Shown one piece after another: positions 33,820 to 42,333 of a stretch of 64,000 bases of DNA. The notes beneath the pieces were generated by a model. The model was not told the DNA's origin and did not search any database. It saw only the letters and a program-made list of their open reading frames with translations. Source of the stretch: Geobacillus thermoleovorans (GTDB lineage Bacteria > Bacillota > Bacilli > Bacillales > Anoxybacillaceae); the NCBI RefSeq assembly GCF_001610955.1, contig NZ_CP014335.1, positions 909,001-973,000 of the forward strand, read 5' to 3'. How positions within the stretch are numbered: position 1 is the stretch's first letter; the number at the start of each line of letters is the position of its first letter. Position numbers and translations under genes: made by a program.

Positions 33820-35838
33820 ATGAAACGAGCGTTTGGCACGCTGCAAAAGGTCGGGAAAGCGCTCATGCTGCCGGTGGCGATCTTGCCGGCGGCCGGGATT
33901 TTGTTGGCGCTTGGCAACGCCTTGAAAAACCCGGCGCTCACTGACAAAATTCCGGCGCTCAAAGCCGACTGGGTCGTGCTCATCTCCAATGTGATGGAGC
34001 AAGCAGGCGGCATCGTCTTCTCCAACTTGTCGCTCTTGTTTGCGGTTGGTGTGGCGATCGGCCTTGCCGGCGGGGACGGGGTCGCGGGCTTGGCGGCGAT
34101 CATCGGCTACTTGATTATGAATGTGACGATGAGCGTCATCTTGGGCGTGACTTCCGATATGATCGGCGCCGACCCGTCGTACGCCAACATTCTCGGCATC
34201 CCGACGTTGCAAACCGGCGTCTTTGGGGGGATTATCGTCGGGATTTTGGCAGCGTACATGTACAACAAATACTTCAATATCGAACTTCCGCAATATCTCG
34301 GCTTTTTCGCCGGCAAGCGGTTCGTGCCGATCGTGACGGCGGCGTCCGCAGTCGTGCTTGGCATTCTCATGACATTCGTTTGGCCGCCGATTCAGCACGG
34401 GCTCAATGCGTTTTCGCACAATATGATCGATGCGAACAAAACGTTGGCCGCGTTCATTTTCGGCGTCATCGAACGGGCGCTCATTCCGTTTGGTTTGCAT
34501 CATATTTTCTATGCACCGTTTTGGTTTGAATTTGGCGAGTACGTCAATAAAGCCGGGCAAGTGGTCCATGGCGATCAAAAAATCTTTTTCGAGCAACTGA
34601 AAGACGGGGTCAAATTGACGGCCGGCACGTTCATGACCGGGAAATTCCCGTTTATGATGTTCGGTCTCCCGGCAGCGGCGCTCGCGATCTACCACGAAGC
34701 GCGACCGGAAAACAAAAAAGTCGTTGCCGGCATCATGGGGTCGGCCGCGTTGACATCGTTTTTGACCGGGATTACCGAACCGATCGAATTTTCGTTCTTG
34801 TTCGTCGCCCCGGCGCTGTTTGCCATTCACTGCGTCTTTGCCGGCTTGTCGTTTATGATCATGCACCTGTTGAACGTCAAAATCGGGATGACCTTCTCCG
34901 GCGGGGTCATTGACTTCTTGCTGTTTGGCGTTCTGCCAAACCGGACGGCATGGTGGCTTGTCATTCCGGTCGGCTTGGTGTTTGCCGTGATTTATTATTT
35001 CGGATTCCGCTTTGCGATCCGCAAATGGGATTTGGCGACGCCGGGCCGGGAAAAAACGGTCGAGGAAGCACCGAAAGCCGAGGCAGCCGCCGCTGGCGAT
35101 CTGCCGTACGAAGTGCTCGCCGCCCTTGGCGGAAAGGAAAACATCGAACATTTGGACGCATGCATTACACGTTTGCGCGTTTCGGTCCATGATATCGGCC
35201 GGGTCGATAAAGACCGGTTGAAAGCGCTCGGCGCCGCAGGGGTGCTTGAAGTCGGCAACAACGTGCAAGCGATTTTCGGTCCGAAATCGGATATGTTAAA
35301 AGGGCAAATTCAAGACATCATGCAAGGAAAAGCGCCGGCCCGGGCGGAAGAGAAACCGAAAGCAGCGGCCCCGGAAGCCGCGAAGTCCGAAACGATTGCT
35401 TCGCCGATGTCAGGAGAGGTCGTTCCGCTCGCTGAAGTGCCTGATCAAGTGTTTTCGCAAAAAATGATAGGCGACGGCTTCGCGGTCATGCCGACGGACG
35501 GCACGGTCGTCTCTCCGGTTGATGGCAAAATCATCAACGTATTTCCGACGAAGCACGCCATTGGCATTCAGTCGGCCGGCGGGCATGAAATGTTAATCCA
35601 CGTCGGCATCGACACAGTGAAGCTGAACGGCCAAGGGTTTGAAGCGCTTGTCAAGGAAGGCGACGAAGTGAAAAAAGGGCAGCCGATTTTGCGCGTCGAC
35701 CTTGATTATGTAAAACAGAACGCGCCATCGATTGTCACGCCGGTGATTTTCACGAATCTCGAAGCCGGCGAAACGGTTCACATCAACAAGCAAGGCCCGG
35801 TTGCTCGAGGAGAAGACGCTGTTGTTACGCTCAGCTAA
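33820..35838 (+). CDS. ptsG: Glucose-specific PTS permease EIICBA (PtsG)
   Basis: 672 aa. EIIC membrane domain (residues 1-~400, starting '[20 protein letters not shown]'), EIIB (~430-500, phospho-cysteine in '[12 protein letters not shown]') and EIIA (~530-672, phospho-His in '[16 protein letters not shown]'). It imports glucose and phosphorylates it to glucose 6-phosphate. Start ATG 33820 is 8 nt after aaaggagg; ATG 33814 is too close. Expression depends on the GlcT-controlled leader. Followed by ptsH and ptsI. Confidence 0.96.
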   Translation: MKRAFGTLQKVGKALMLPVAILPAAGILLALGNALKNPALTDKIPALKADWVVLISNVMEQAGGIVFSNLSLLFAVGVAIGLAGGDGVAGLAAIIGYLIMNVTMSVILGVTSDMIGADPSYANILGIPTLQTGVFGGIIVGILAAYMYNKYFNIELPQYLGFFAGKRFVPIVTAASAVVLGILMTFVWPPIQHGLNAFSHNMIDANKTLAAFIFGVIERALIPFGLHHIFYAPFWFEFGEYVNKAGQVVHGDQKIFFEQLKDGVKLTAGTFMTGKFPFMMFGLPAAALAIYHEARPENKKVVAGIMGSAALTSFLTGITEPIEFSFLFVAPALFAIHCVFAGLSFMIMHLLNVKIGMTFSGGVIDFLLFGVLPNRTAWWLVIPVGLVFAVIYYFGFRFAIRKWDLATPGREKTVEEAPKAEAAAAGDLPYEVLAALGGKENIEHLDACITRLRVSVHDIGRVDKDRLKALGAAGVLEVGNNVQAIFGPKSDMLKGQIQDIMQGKAPARAEEKPKAAAPEAAKSETIASPMSGEVVPLAEVPDQVFSQKMIGDGFAVMPTDGTVVSPVDGKIINVFPTKHAIGIQSAGGHEMLIHVGIDTVKLNGQGFEALVKEGDEVKKGQPILRVDLDYVKQNAPSIVTPVIFTNLEAGETVHINKQGPVARGEDAVVTLS

Positions 35839-35854
35839 ACTGCTTATTCGCGGC

Positions 35855-35907
35855 GGGGCGGGGCCAAGCATTTTCCGTTGCCTCCCCGCCCCTGCATTTG
35901 ATATGAT
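35855..35907 (+). promoter_or_regulatory. ptsG-ptsH intergenic hairpin and possible ptsHI promoter
   Basis: A perfect 9-bp G/C stem (35855-35863 with 35884-35892) lacks a T-run, so it may be a partial terminator or an RNA processing/stability element. Overlapping its 3' arm is TTGCCT (35878-35883), an 18-nt spacer and TATGAT (35902-35907). A separate constitutive ptsH promoter is known in B. subtilis, so an equivalent is expected here. Confidence 0.5.
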
Positions 35908-35944
35908 GGCAAAGAAAAAATTGAAGAAAAGGGGAATGATGGAC

Positions 35945-36211
35945 ATGGCAGAAAAAACGTTTAAAGTCGTTTCTGATTCCGGCATCCACGCTCGTCCGGC
36001 GACGATTTTGGTGCAAACAGCGAGCAAATTCAACAGCGAAATCCAGCTTGAGTACAACGGCAAAACGGTGAACTTGAAATCGATCATGGGCGTCATGTCG
36101 TTAGGAATTCCGAAAGGGGCGACGATCAAAATCACGGCAGAAGGGGCCGATGCGGCAGAAGCAATGGCGGCGTTAACCGATACGTTGGCAAAGGAAGGCC
36201 TTGCGGAATAA
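35945..36211 (+). CDS. ptsH: Phosphocarrier protein HPr
   Basis: 88 aa. His15, which takes phosphate from Enzyme I, is in '[14 protein letters not shown]'; the regulatory Ser46 (HPr kinase site, needed for CcpA action) is in '[11 protein letters not shown]'. The sequence matches the HPr of G. stearothermophilus as I remember it, which supports the genus call. ATG 35945 gives the known mature N-terminus AEKTF; ATGs at 35936 and 35939 are also in frame. Confidence 0.97.
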   Translation: MAEKTFKVVSDSGIHARPATILVQTASKFNSEIQLEYNGKTVNLKSIMGVMSLGIPKGATIKITAEGADAAEAMAALTDTLAKEGLAE

Positions 36212-37932
36212 TGGAAAAGACGATTCACGGCATCGCCGCTTCAAGCGGCATCGCCATCGCCAAGGCATACCGCTTGGAGACGCCTCATTTGGCGGCCGAA
36301 AAACGGACGGTCGCCGACGTCGAGGCGGAAATTGCGCGGCTTGAGGCGGCGTTCGCGAAAGCGAAAGAAGAGCTGGAAGCCATCAAACAGCATGCCTTGG
36401 AAAAGCTTGGCGAAGACAAAGCCGCCATTTTTGCCGCCCACTTGCTTGTGCTTGACGACCCAGAATTGCTGAACCCGATTAAGGAAAAAATCAAAACAGA
36501 ACAAGTGAATGCGGAATATGCGCTCCATGAAACGGCATCGTTTTTCATTTCCATGTTTGAAGGCATGGACAATGAGTATATGAAAGAGCGGGCCGCCGAT
36601 ATCCGCGATGTGACGAAGCGCGTCCTCGCCCATTTGCTTGGTGTGACGATCTCCAATCCGAGCCTCATTTCCGAAGAGGTCGTCATTATCGCTGAGGATT
36701 TGACGCCATCCGATACGGCGCAGCTGAACCGCCAATATGTGAAAGGATTTGCCACCGACATCGGCGGGCGAACGTCGCATTCGGCCATTATGGCCCGCTC
36801 GCTCGAAATCCCGGCTGTCGTCGGCACGAAGGCGATTACGGCGGAAGTGCAAAACGGCGACATTGTCATCGTCGATGGGCTCGACGGTCAAGTCGTCGTC
36901 AATCCGTCCCCGGAGCTGCTTGCGCGTTATGAAGAGAAGCGGGCTCGCTATGAGGAGCAAAAAGCGGAATGGGCGAAGCTTGTCGATCAACCGACGGTCA
37001 CCGCTGATGGCGTGCACGTTGAGCTGGCGGCCAATATCGGCACGCCGGACGATGTGAAAGGAGCGTTGGCCAACGGGGCAGAAGGGATCGGATTGTATCG
37101 CACGGAATTTTTATACATGGGACGATCGGAGCTGCCTACGGAAGACGAACAGTTTGCGGCTTACAAAATGGTGCTTGAACAAATGGGCGGCAAGCCGGTC
37201 GTTGTGCGTACGCTTGACATTGGCGGCGACAAAGAGCTGCCGTATTTGCAGCTGCCGAAAGAAATGAATCCGTTCTTAGGGTTCCGGGCGATCCGCCTTT
37301 GCCTTGAGATGCAAGACATGTTTCGGACGCAGCTGCGCGCCTTGTTGCGGGCGAGCGTGCACGGCAATTTGAAAATCATGTTCCCGATGATTGCGACGCT
37401 CGATGAATTCCGCCAAGCGAAAGCGATTTTACTCGAAGAAAAAGAAGCGCTCCTCCGCCAAGGCGTCCCGGTCGCCGACGGGATCGAAGTCGGCATGATG
37501 GTGGAAATCCCGGCTGCCGCCGTCATGGCCGATCAGTTTGCCAGGGAAGTCGATTTCTTCAGCATCGGCACAAACGATTTAATTCAATATACGATGGCGG
37601 CCGACCGGATGAATGAGAGGGTGTCGTATCTATATCAACCGTACAACCCGGCCATTTTGCGGCTCATCAGCTATGTCATTGACGCCGCTCACCGCGAAGG
37701 GAAATGGGTTGGGATGTGCGGGGAAATGGCCGGCGACCCGATCGCCATTCCGATTTTGCTTGCCCTTGGCCTTGATGAGTTCAGCATGAGCGCCACCTCG
37801 ATTTTGCCGGCGCGCGCCCAGTTGAAGCGGCTGTCAAAAGAGGATGCGGTCTGCGTGAAAGAGACAGTGCTGTCGCTCGGCACGGCTGAGGAAGTCGTGT
37901 CGTTTGTCAAACGAACGTTCCATATGGCTTGA
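36211..37932 (+). CDS. ptsI: PTS Enzyme I (phosphoenolpyruvate-protein phosphotransferase)
   Basis: 573 aa. The phospho-histidine lies in '[13 protein letters not shown]' (near residue 190), the PEP-binding barrel includes '[14 protein letters not shown]', and the C-terminal active-site Cys is in 'GMCGEMAGD'. It moves phosphate from PEP to HPr. The start codon overlaps the ptsH stop (TAATG). Confidence 0.97.
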   Translation: MEKTIHGIAASSGIAIAKAYRLETPHLAAEKRTVADVEAEIARLEAAFAKAKEELEAIKQHALEKLGEDKAAIFAAHLLVLDDPELLNPIKEKIKTEQVNAEYALHETASFFISMFEGMDNEYMKERAADIRDVTKRVLAHLLGVTISNPSLISEEVVIIAEDLTPSDTAQLNRQYVKGFATDIGGRTSHSAIMARSLEIPAVVGTKAITAEVQNGDIVIVDGLDGQVVVNPSPELLARYEEKRARYEEQKAEWAKLVDQPTVTADGVHVELAANIGTPDDVKGALANGAEGIGLYRTEFLYMGRSELPTEDEQFAAYKMVLEQMGGKPVVVRTLDIGGDKELPYLQLPKEMNPFLGFRAIRLCLEMQDMFRTQLRALLRASVHGNLKIMFPMIATLDEFRQAKAILLEEKEALLRQGVPVADGIEVGMMVEIPAAAVMADQFAREVDFFSIGTNDLIQYTMAADRMNERVSYLYQPYNPAILRLISYVIDAAHREGKWVGMCGEMAGDPIAIPILLALGLDEFSMSATSILPARAQLKRLSKEDAVCVKETVLSLGTAEEVVSFVKRTFHMA

Positions 37933-37942
37933 TCATAGCGAA

Positions 37943-37981
37943 AGGTGCAGCGGCATGAATCGGCCGCTGCGCCTTTTTTTG
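37943..37981 (+). terminator. Terminator of the ptsGHI operon
   Basis: 12-bp stem (aggtgcagcggc with gccgctgcgcct, one G-U pair) followed by seven Ts. Confidence 0.9.
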
Positions 37982-38016
37982 CCTTTAAAGGCAAGACATA
38001 TGTTTCCGCGCTCTGT

Positions 38017-38568
38017 TCAAGCCAACAACGGTGTCGATGATTCATAGCCATACCGCTGCCGGATCGTAAGTGAAAGGCCTAAAGCGATGACTTTCGCCAT
38101 TTGGTAAACAATGTGCAAATTCGTGTACGGAAGTGCGCTTACATCGGCCGTGTCCTCCATCATGACTCCCATGACGCTGATGTCTCCGACCGGTGGCAGC
38201 GATTTGCCGAGCGCCGTGCCAGGGGAAAGGGCGCCAGGGCGGATGGCGATCGTATGGACAAACGGCTGCGGCCCGACAATGCTGTCGATTGCCACCACAT
38301 ACGCTCCGCGCTCGTGTTGCAGCCGCTCGGAAACACGATGAATGTTCGTTGCATCGACAGGCTTCCTAAGTGTACCGATGACGGTCAAATGATCCGGATA
38401 AGCGTTTTCCAGCAGCGTGCCGACGAACGGCCCTAAGCTGTCGCCGTTGATGCGGTTGCTGCCGATGCAAACGACGGTCAAACGGGAAATGTGCGCTGGC
38501 AGCAGGGAAAACAATTCATTGCGAATAAGCAAAGGAGCAAGCGGATCACTATACAAAATCGATTTCAT
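38017..38568 (-). CDS. yyaC: Spore protease YyaC family protein (DUF1256)
   Basis: 183 aa. The family is related in fold to GPR, the protease that degrades small acid-soluble proteins in germinating spores. Motifs include 'VVCIGSNRINGDSLGPFVGT' (with the D of the hydrolase site), 'VVAIDSIVG' and 'GDISVMGVMM'. I place the start at ATG 38568 (gaaagga upstream); the frame to 38688 adds 40 basic, low-complexity residues that overlap the neighbouring gene. Confidence 0.85.
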   Translation of the reverse strand: MKSILYSDPLAPLLIRNELFSLLPAHISRLTVVCIGSNRINGDSLGPFVGTLLENAYPDHLTVIGTLRKPVDATNIHRVSERLQHERGAYVVAIDSIVGPQPFVHTIAIRPGALSPGTALGKSLPPVGDISVMGVMMEDTADVSALPYTNLHIVYQMAKVIALGLSLTIRQRYGYESSTPLLA

Positions 38569-38648
38569 CGGCCGCGATTCCTTTCCGTCGGTCGTTCTCC
38601 TTTTCTTAGTTCGCGGCCGATGCTGGTGATTCCTTTTTTTCGTTTCTG

Positions 38649-39329
38649 TCAATTGTGTCCTTGTTTTTGCTTGAACGGATTGCGCCATTCCATCAGGACG
38701 GCATAGTTGCGCGATTCCTCATCTTCCAAATAATTGTGAACGACCGCCAGCGGGGTGCGCCCGCAACGGAGCAAAAACGTAATGACCGGATCGCTCAGCT
38801 CGCCAGCAACGACTTTGTCGATGTAGGCTTCCGGCGATAGTTCAGCCGCATGTCGATGGTAGCCAGGCATCCGCCCGCCGCCGAGCAGCCGGTCAAGGCC
38901 GAGATGGACGACGACTTCATACATCGACTGCATGAGCCATTTGCCGAGGCCGAGCTTCCGGTATGGCGGCGAGACGCAAATGTCGACGACATACAGCGTG
39001 TTTCCATCCGGGCGGTGGTTGCGGATGTAGCCGCCGTCGGTGATCTCTTCCCATGTATGATCGGCATGGGCTGGATCAAAGTCAACGATCAAGCCGGTCA
39101 TCGATCCGACGATGCGCCCGTCGACTTCGACGCAAAGCGCTCCTTCGGGAAACAAGGTGACATGGTTGTGAAGCTGTTGTTCGTTCCACCATAACTCCGA
39201 TGGAAACGGGGGCGGAAAACTTTCTTGCTGCACGCGGATGAGATCAGCGAAGTCGTCTGTCGTATAGTTGCGGATGACCGCTTCGCGCGGGGTGTTGCCG
39301 TCAAAGACGTATAAACGTTTATCGTACAT
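38649..39329 (-). CDS. GNAT family N-acetyltransferase (YkwB-position)
   Basis: 226 aa. N-terminal 'VIRNYTTDDFADLIRVQQES', the core acetyl-CoA motif 'VSPPYRKLGLGKWLMQSMYE' (residues ~125-145) and a C-terminal extension of ~60 residues ('VVHNYLEDEESRNYAVLMEW'). The position beside an McpC-like gene matches B. subtilis ykwB. Substrate unknown. ATG 39329 is preceded by caaggggg; the longer frame adds 35 residues without a ribosome binding site. Confidence 0.85.
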   Translation of the reverse strand: MYDKRLYVFDGNTPREAVIRNYTTDDFADLIRVQQESFPPPFPSELWWNEQQLHNHVTLFPEGALCVEVDGRIVGSMTGLIVDFDPAHADHTWEEITDGGYIRNHRPDGNTLYVVDICVSPPYRKLGLGKWLMQSMYEVVVHLGLDRLLGGGRMPGYHRHAAELSPEAYIDKVVAGELSDPVITFLLRCGRTPLAVVHNYLEDEESRNYAVLMEWRNPFKQKQGHN

Positions 39330-39402
39330 GCCGATCCCCCTTGCTTTTTTACCTTCATCATAACGGAAAACGCGAAAAAATGGCAAGAAAAGCCTCCGAC
39401 AA

Positions 39403-39603
39403 CTAACAGCGGCCGGAGGTTTTTTGCTCGACATACTCGCTCACAAGCGCTTCGATTTGCTGTTCATCGGGCTTTTCGCCGCAAAATGCAAACTCAATTT
39501 CCTCAATCAATTCACCGTCGCGATAAACGTGCAGCGCCCCTTTTTGCAGCAAGACGCTGTATTCGATCTCAAATCGATATCCTTCGTGTTCGATGGCGCC
39601 CAA
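39403..39603 (-). CDS. YbxH-like small protein (DUF5370)
   Basis: 66 aa beta-rich protein, 'GYRFEIEYSVLLQKGALHVY' then 'DGELIEEIEFAF', resembling Bacillus YbxH. Function unknown. It starts with TTG at 39603, 8 nt after aaggtg. Transcribed towards the GNAT gene. Confidence 0.7.
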   Translation of the reverse strand: MGAIEHEGYRFEIEYSVLLQKGALHVYRDGELIEEIEFAFCGEKPDEQQIEALVSEYVEQKTSGRC

Positions 39604-39754
39604 TTGTCATTCACCTTCCTCTCGTTTATTGTCTCATGTGCGTCGATTCGTTATGTATGAATTAAGAAGGTCCTCCTATAGACGGGGGCCGATCGTCCTT
39701 TGTATAATGAAAATTAGTGCGACAAAAAGAGGAAACAGAGGGGAGAAATAGCGA

Positions 39755-41731
39755 GTGTTCCGGACATTGCGCAGCAAATTGATCGTCTTGATGGCCTTAT
39801 TATTGATCATCTCGTTGGCGGCGACGCAGCTCATCGTTGTTTGGCAAACGCAACGGCTTGTTGACGCTGATGTGAAACATCGAGCGCAGACGGCGCTTGA
39901 CGGATTGCTTGGCGATATTCGCGACAGCTTTCAGAGCGAGGAAAACAGCTTAGTGCAGTTTAGTGAATCGCCGTCCGCCTTGCAGATGGTGAGCGATGAA
40001 AAAGCGTGGCCGCAGATGGAAAAGCAGTTTCGTACGTTTTTGCGCCTGCATGAGAATGTGCAATTCATCTATATTGGCACTGAGCAGAAGAAAATGTACA
40101 TCTCGCCGATGACAGAGCTCCCGGACGGATACGATCCGACGAGCCGCCCGTGGTATAAAGAAGCGATGAAGCGGCCGGATGAAGTCGTGTGGACCGAACC
40201 TTATGTCGATGCCATTACCGGCAAGCACGTTGTGACGTTGGCCAAAGCAGTGAGCGAAAACGGCCGCATTGCTGCGGTCATTGGCATCGATATGACGCTC
40301 GATGCGGTGACGAGAATCGTCAATGCGAGCGACGTCGGCTATCACGGCTATCCGGTGCTGTTTGACGCGAAGGGGACGGCGGTCGTCCATCCGCAATACA
40401 AAGGAAAAAATATGGCGAAAAACGCGACGGTCCGCTATATGCTCGAACATAAAAAAGGGATGCGGGAATATGAACTAGACGGGGAACAACGGGTCATGTA
40501 TTTCACTACGATTCCGGAGCTCGGCTGGAAAGTCGGCGCCGTCTATAAAGAAGCAGACTTAGCCGCCATGAGCCGTTCCATTGGGAAGAACATGCTTGTC
40601 ATTACCGTCATTGCGCTCGTTGTAGCGCTTGTTGCCGTCTATTTCTTGGCGCGTTCGATCACAAGGCCGATTGCTGCGCTGCAAGAGCAAGTCGAAAAGG
40701 CGGCGGGCGGCGACTTGACGGTGCACGCGCGCATCACTGCCAAAGATGAGATTGGCCGCCTCGCCCGCCACTTCAATGACATGATCGACCATATGCGGAT
40801 GCTGATCAGCGAGGTGAACCGCTCGGTCAATGAATTGGCCGTTTCGGCCGACCATTTGAGCGCTGTCTCCGAAGAAACGATGGCCACAAGCGAACAAGTG
40901 GCAAAAGCGATCGGCGAAATCGCCAAAGGAACGACCGATCAAGCAGGAAGCCTTGATACGATCAATGAGCGGACGACGGCGCTGTCGCAGCAAATCGAAG
41001 CGGTCACGAATGCGACGGCTGGCATGGAGTCGCTGTCCGATGAAACGAAAACCGCGAGCTACGACGGCTTGGAGCATTTAAACATTTTGCAGAAAAAATC
41101 GGAGGAAGCGAAAAATGAACTCGAGTCTGTAGAAAATGTCATTAGCGACCTTGTGAAAAAGATGGATGAAATTGACGGTGTCATTCAAACGATCACGGCC
41201 ATTTCCGGACAGACGAATTTGCTGGCGTTAAACGCCAGCATCGAGGCGGCGCGGGCTGGCGAGCATGGGAAAGGGTTTGCCGTTGTCGCCGATGAGGTGC
41301 GCAAGCTGGCCGAACAATCCGCGAAAGCGACGGAGATGATCCGCGCGACGATCGCCGCCATCCAGCAGCAAGCCGGGCTGGTGATGGAGGCGGTCCGCCG
41401 CTCCAAGCAGGCGTACGACGAACAGCGGGAAGCGGTGCACACGACCGGCGATTCATTTGTCAAAATCACTGGCATGATGGAGCAAGTGGCAACAGCGCTC
41501 GCTGGGATTATGGAGGAAGCAAAGCGGATGAACGCGAGCAAAGACGATGTCGTCGGGGCGATGCAAAACATCGCCGCCATCGCTCAACAGTCGGCGGCAG
41601 CGGCGGAAGAAGTGGCCGCTTCCGCTGATGACCAGCTGCAGGCGCTTTCGACGGTGACCGAATCGGCGGAGGCGTTAAGCGAAATGAGCCGGCAGTTGAA
41701 ACAACTGGTTGAGAAGTTTAAGATTTCATAA
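39755..41731 (+). CDS. Methyl-accepting chemotaxis protein, dCache type (McpC-like)
   Basis: 658 aa. Span 1 (residues ~8-28), a dCache_1 extracellular sensor (~35-275, with '[15 protein letters not shown]', '[18 protein letters not shown]' and '[11 protein letters not shown]', as in amino acid receptors), span 2 (~280-300), HAMP (~300-355) and the MCP signalling helix bundle with tip '[19 protein letters not shown]'. Location downstream of ptsI and size (B. subtilis McpC is about 655 aa) point to McpC, the receptor for many amino acids. GTG start with gagggga upstream; a TATAAT at 39703 is a possible -10. Confidence 0.93.
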   Translation: MFRTLRSKLIVLMALLLIISLAATQLIVVWQTQRLVDADVKHRAQTALDGLLGDIRDSFQSEENSLVQFSESPSALQMVSDEKAWPQMEKQFRTFLRLHENVQFIYIGTEQKKMYISPMTELPDGYDPTSRPWYKEAMKRPDEVVWTEPYVDAITGKHVVTLAKAVSENGRIAAVIGIDMTLDAVTRIVNASDVGYHGYPVLFDAKGTAVVHPQYKGKNMAKNATVRYMLEHKKGMREYELDGEQRVMYFTTIPELGWKVGAVYKEADLAAMSRSIGKNMLVITVIALVVALVAVYFLARSITRPIAALQEQVEKAAGGDLTVHARITAKDEIGRLARHFNDMIDHMRMLISEVNRSVNELAVSADHLSAVSEETMATSEQVAKAIGEIAKGTTDQAGSLDTINERTTALSQQIEAVTNATAGMESLSDETKTASYDGLEHLNILQKKSEEAKNELESVENVISDLVKKMDEIDGVIQTITAISGQTNLLALNASIEAARAGEHGKGFAVVADEVRKLAEQSAKATEMIRATIAAIQQQAGLVMEAVRRSKQAYDEQREAVHTTGDSFVKITGMMEQVATALAGIMEEAKRMNASKDDVVGAMQNIAAIAQQSAAAAEEVAASADDQLQALSTVTESAEALSEMSRQLKQLVEKFKIS

Positions 41732-41739
41732 AAAATGGA

Positions 41740-41773
41740 AGGCGTCCTAGCGGCAACGGGGCGCCTTTTTTAT
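41740..41773 (+). terminator. Terminator of the McpC-like gene
   Basis: Stem aggcgtcc with gg-g-gcgcct (41740-41747 with 41758-41766, one bulge) followed by tttttat. IS remnant C begins right after TTTAT. Confidence 0.82.
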
Positions 41774-42001
41774 CATCTCCAGCCGAGAAGGCTCCCATTT
41801 CCGCGTGCGTAAGTGGGGGATGAAGCATCAAGGATGTTCCCTAACGCCGCCCAAAATAAAGAAGGATTTCGCTTGCTGTCTGCGTAAGACAACGGAACCG
41901 TGGGACACACGAGGATGGCTTGGCTGGCAAGCCTGTCGTGGAGCGGTTGTTCCAAAGAATCTCCCACCGCTAAACGTTTGCGCAGGCAAGAGAGCGTTCA
42001 A
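41774..42001 (+). mobile_element. IS200/IS605-family remnant C (both ends, no genes)
   Basis: 228 bp. Left end CATCTCCAGCCGAGAAGG with an inverted repeat (cccattt...aagtggggg), an internal segment rich in stop codons, and a right end from GGATGGCTTGG (about 41914) to GAGAGCGTTCAA (41990-42001) that aligns with remnant A across ~88 bp. The right end keeps the TnpB guide-RNA-like scaffold; the following bases (tcattttcgaatag) occupy the guide position. No TnpA or TnpB coding sequence remains. Confidence 0.7.
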
Positions 42002-42210
42002 TCATTTTCGAATAGGAGACTTTCACTTTCGCTTTGTACAGGGTGCAGTCCAAAAATAAGCGGGAGATGAATGTCGGTCGGCGTTTGCTTAAAATCGCGA
42101 ATGTTCCGCCGCCGTGCAGTCACGATCTTTTTTCTATTCATACAATGATAATAAGTGAAATTTTTTCAGCTTCTTCGTCGATTTTAGTGAGCGATAGTGC
42201 TAAAATAAAC
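42002..42210. other. AT-rich region between the IS remnant and the odhA control region
   Basis: No gene seen. It presumably contains the odhA promoter; several TATA-like hexamers are present (for example tacaat near 42143 and taaaat near 42201), but none pairs well with a -35. Confidence 0.35.
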
Positions 42211-42212
42211 AG

Positions 42213-42226
42213 TGAAAACGTTTATA
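42213..42226. promoter_or_regulatory. Possible cre (CcpA) site upstream of odhA
   Basis: TGAAAACGTTTATA matches the cre consensus TGWAANCGNTNWCA with one mismatch. Carbon catabolite repression of the 2-oxoglutarate dehydrogenase operon would fit its role. Confidence 0.5.
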
Positions 42227-42243
42227 CCGTTATTTTGCTGTAC

Positions 42244-42302
42244 GTTTGGGGATGCTGGCAGCGCAATGAGGACTTTTATGCATAGCTGTTGCCAGCCCAA
42301 AC
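42244..42302 (+). other. Leader hairpin upstream of odhA
   Basis: GTTTGG...GCTGGCA (42244-42260) pairs with TGCCAGC-CCAAAC (42290-42302): 13 bp with a 4-nt bulge and a ~29-nt loop. There is no T-run, so it is not an intrinsic terminator. It ends 31 nt before the odhA start codon. Confidence 0.55.
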
Positions 42303-42333
42303 GATGCGAAAACAAGGTGGAGGTTTTTTCACG

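Noticed and set aside
33802..35268. 488-codon minus-strand frame antisense to ptsG
   Set aside because: It mirrors a strongly conserved PTS gene in a shadow frame, has no ribosome binding site and has His/Arg/Asp-rich composition typical of antisense frames in GC-rich Geobacillus genes.
39660..39700. SigD-type (flagellar) promoter before the McpC-like gene
   Set aside because: GCCGAT occurs, but TAAA is not at 15 bp; the TATAAT at 39703 is a better -10.
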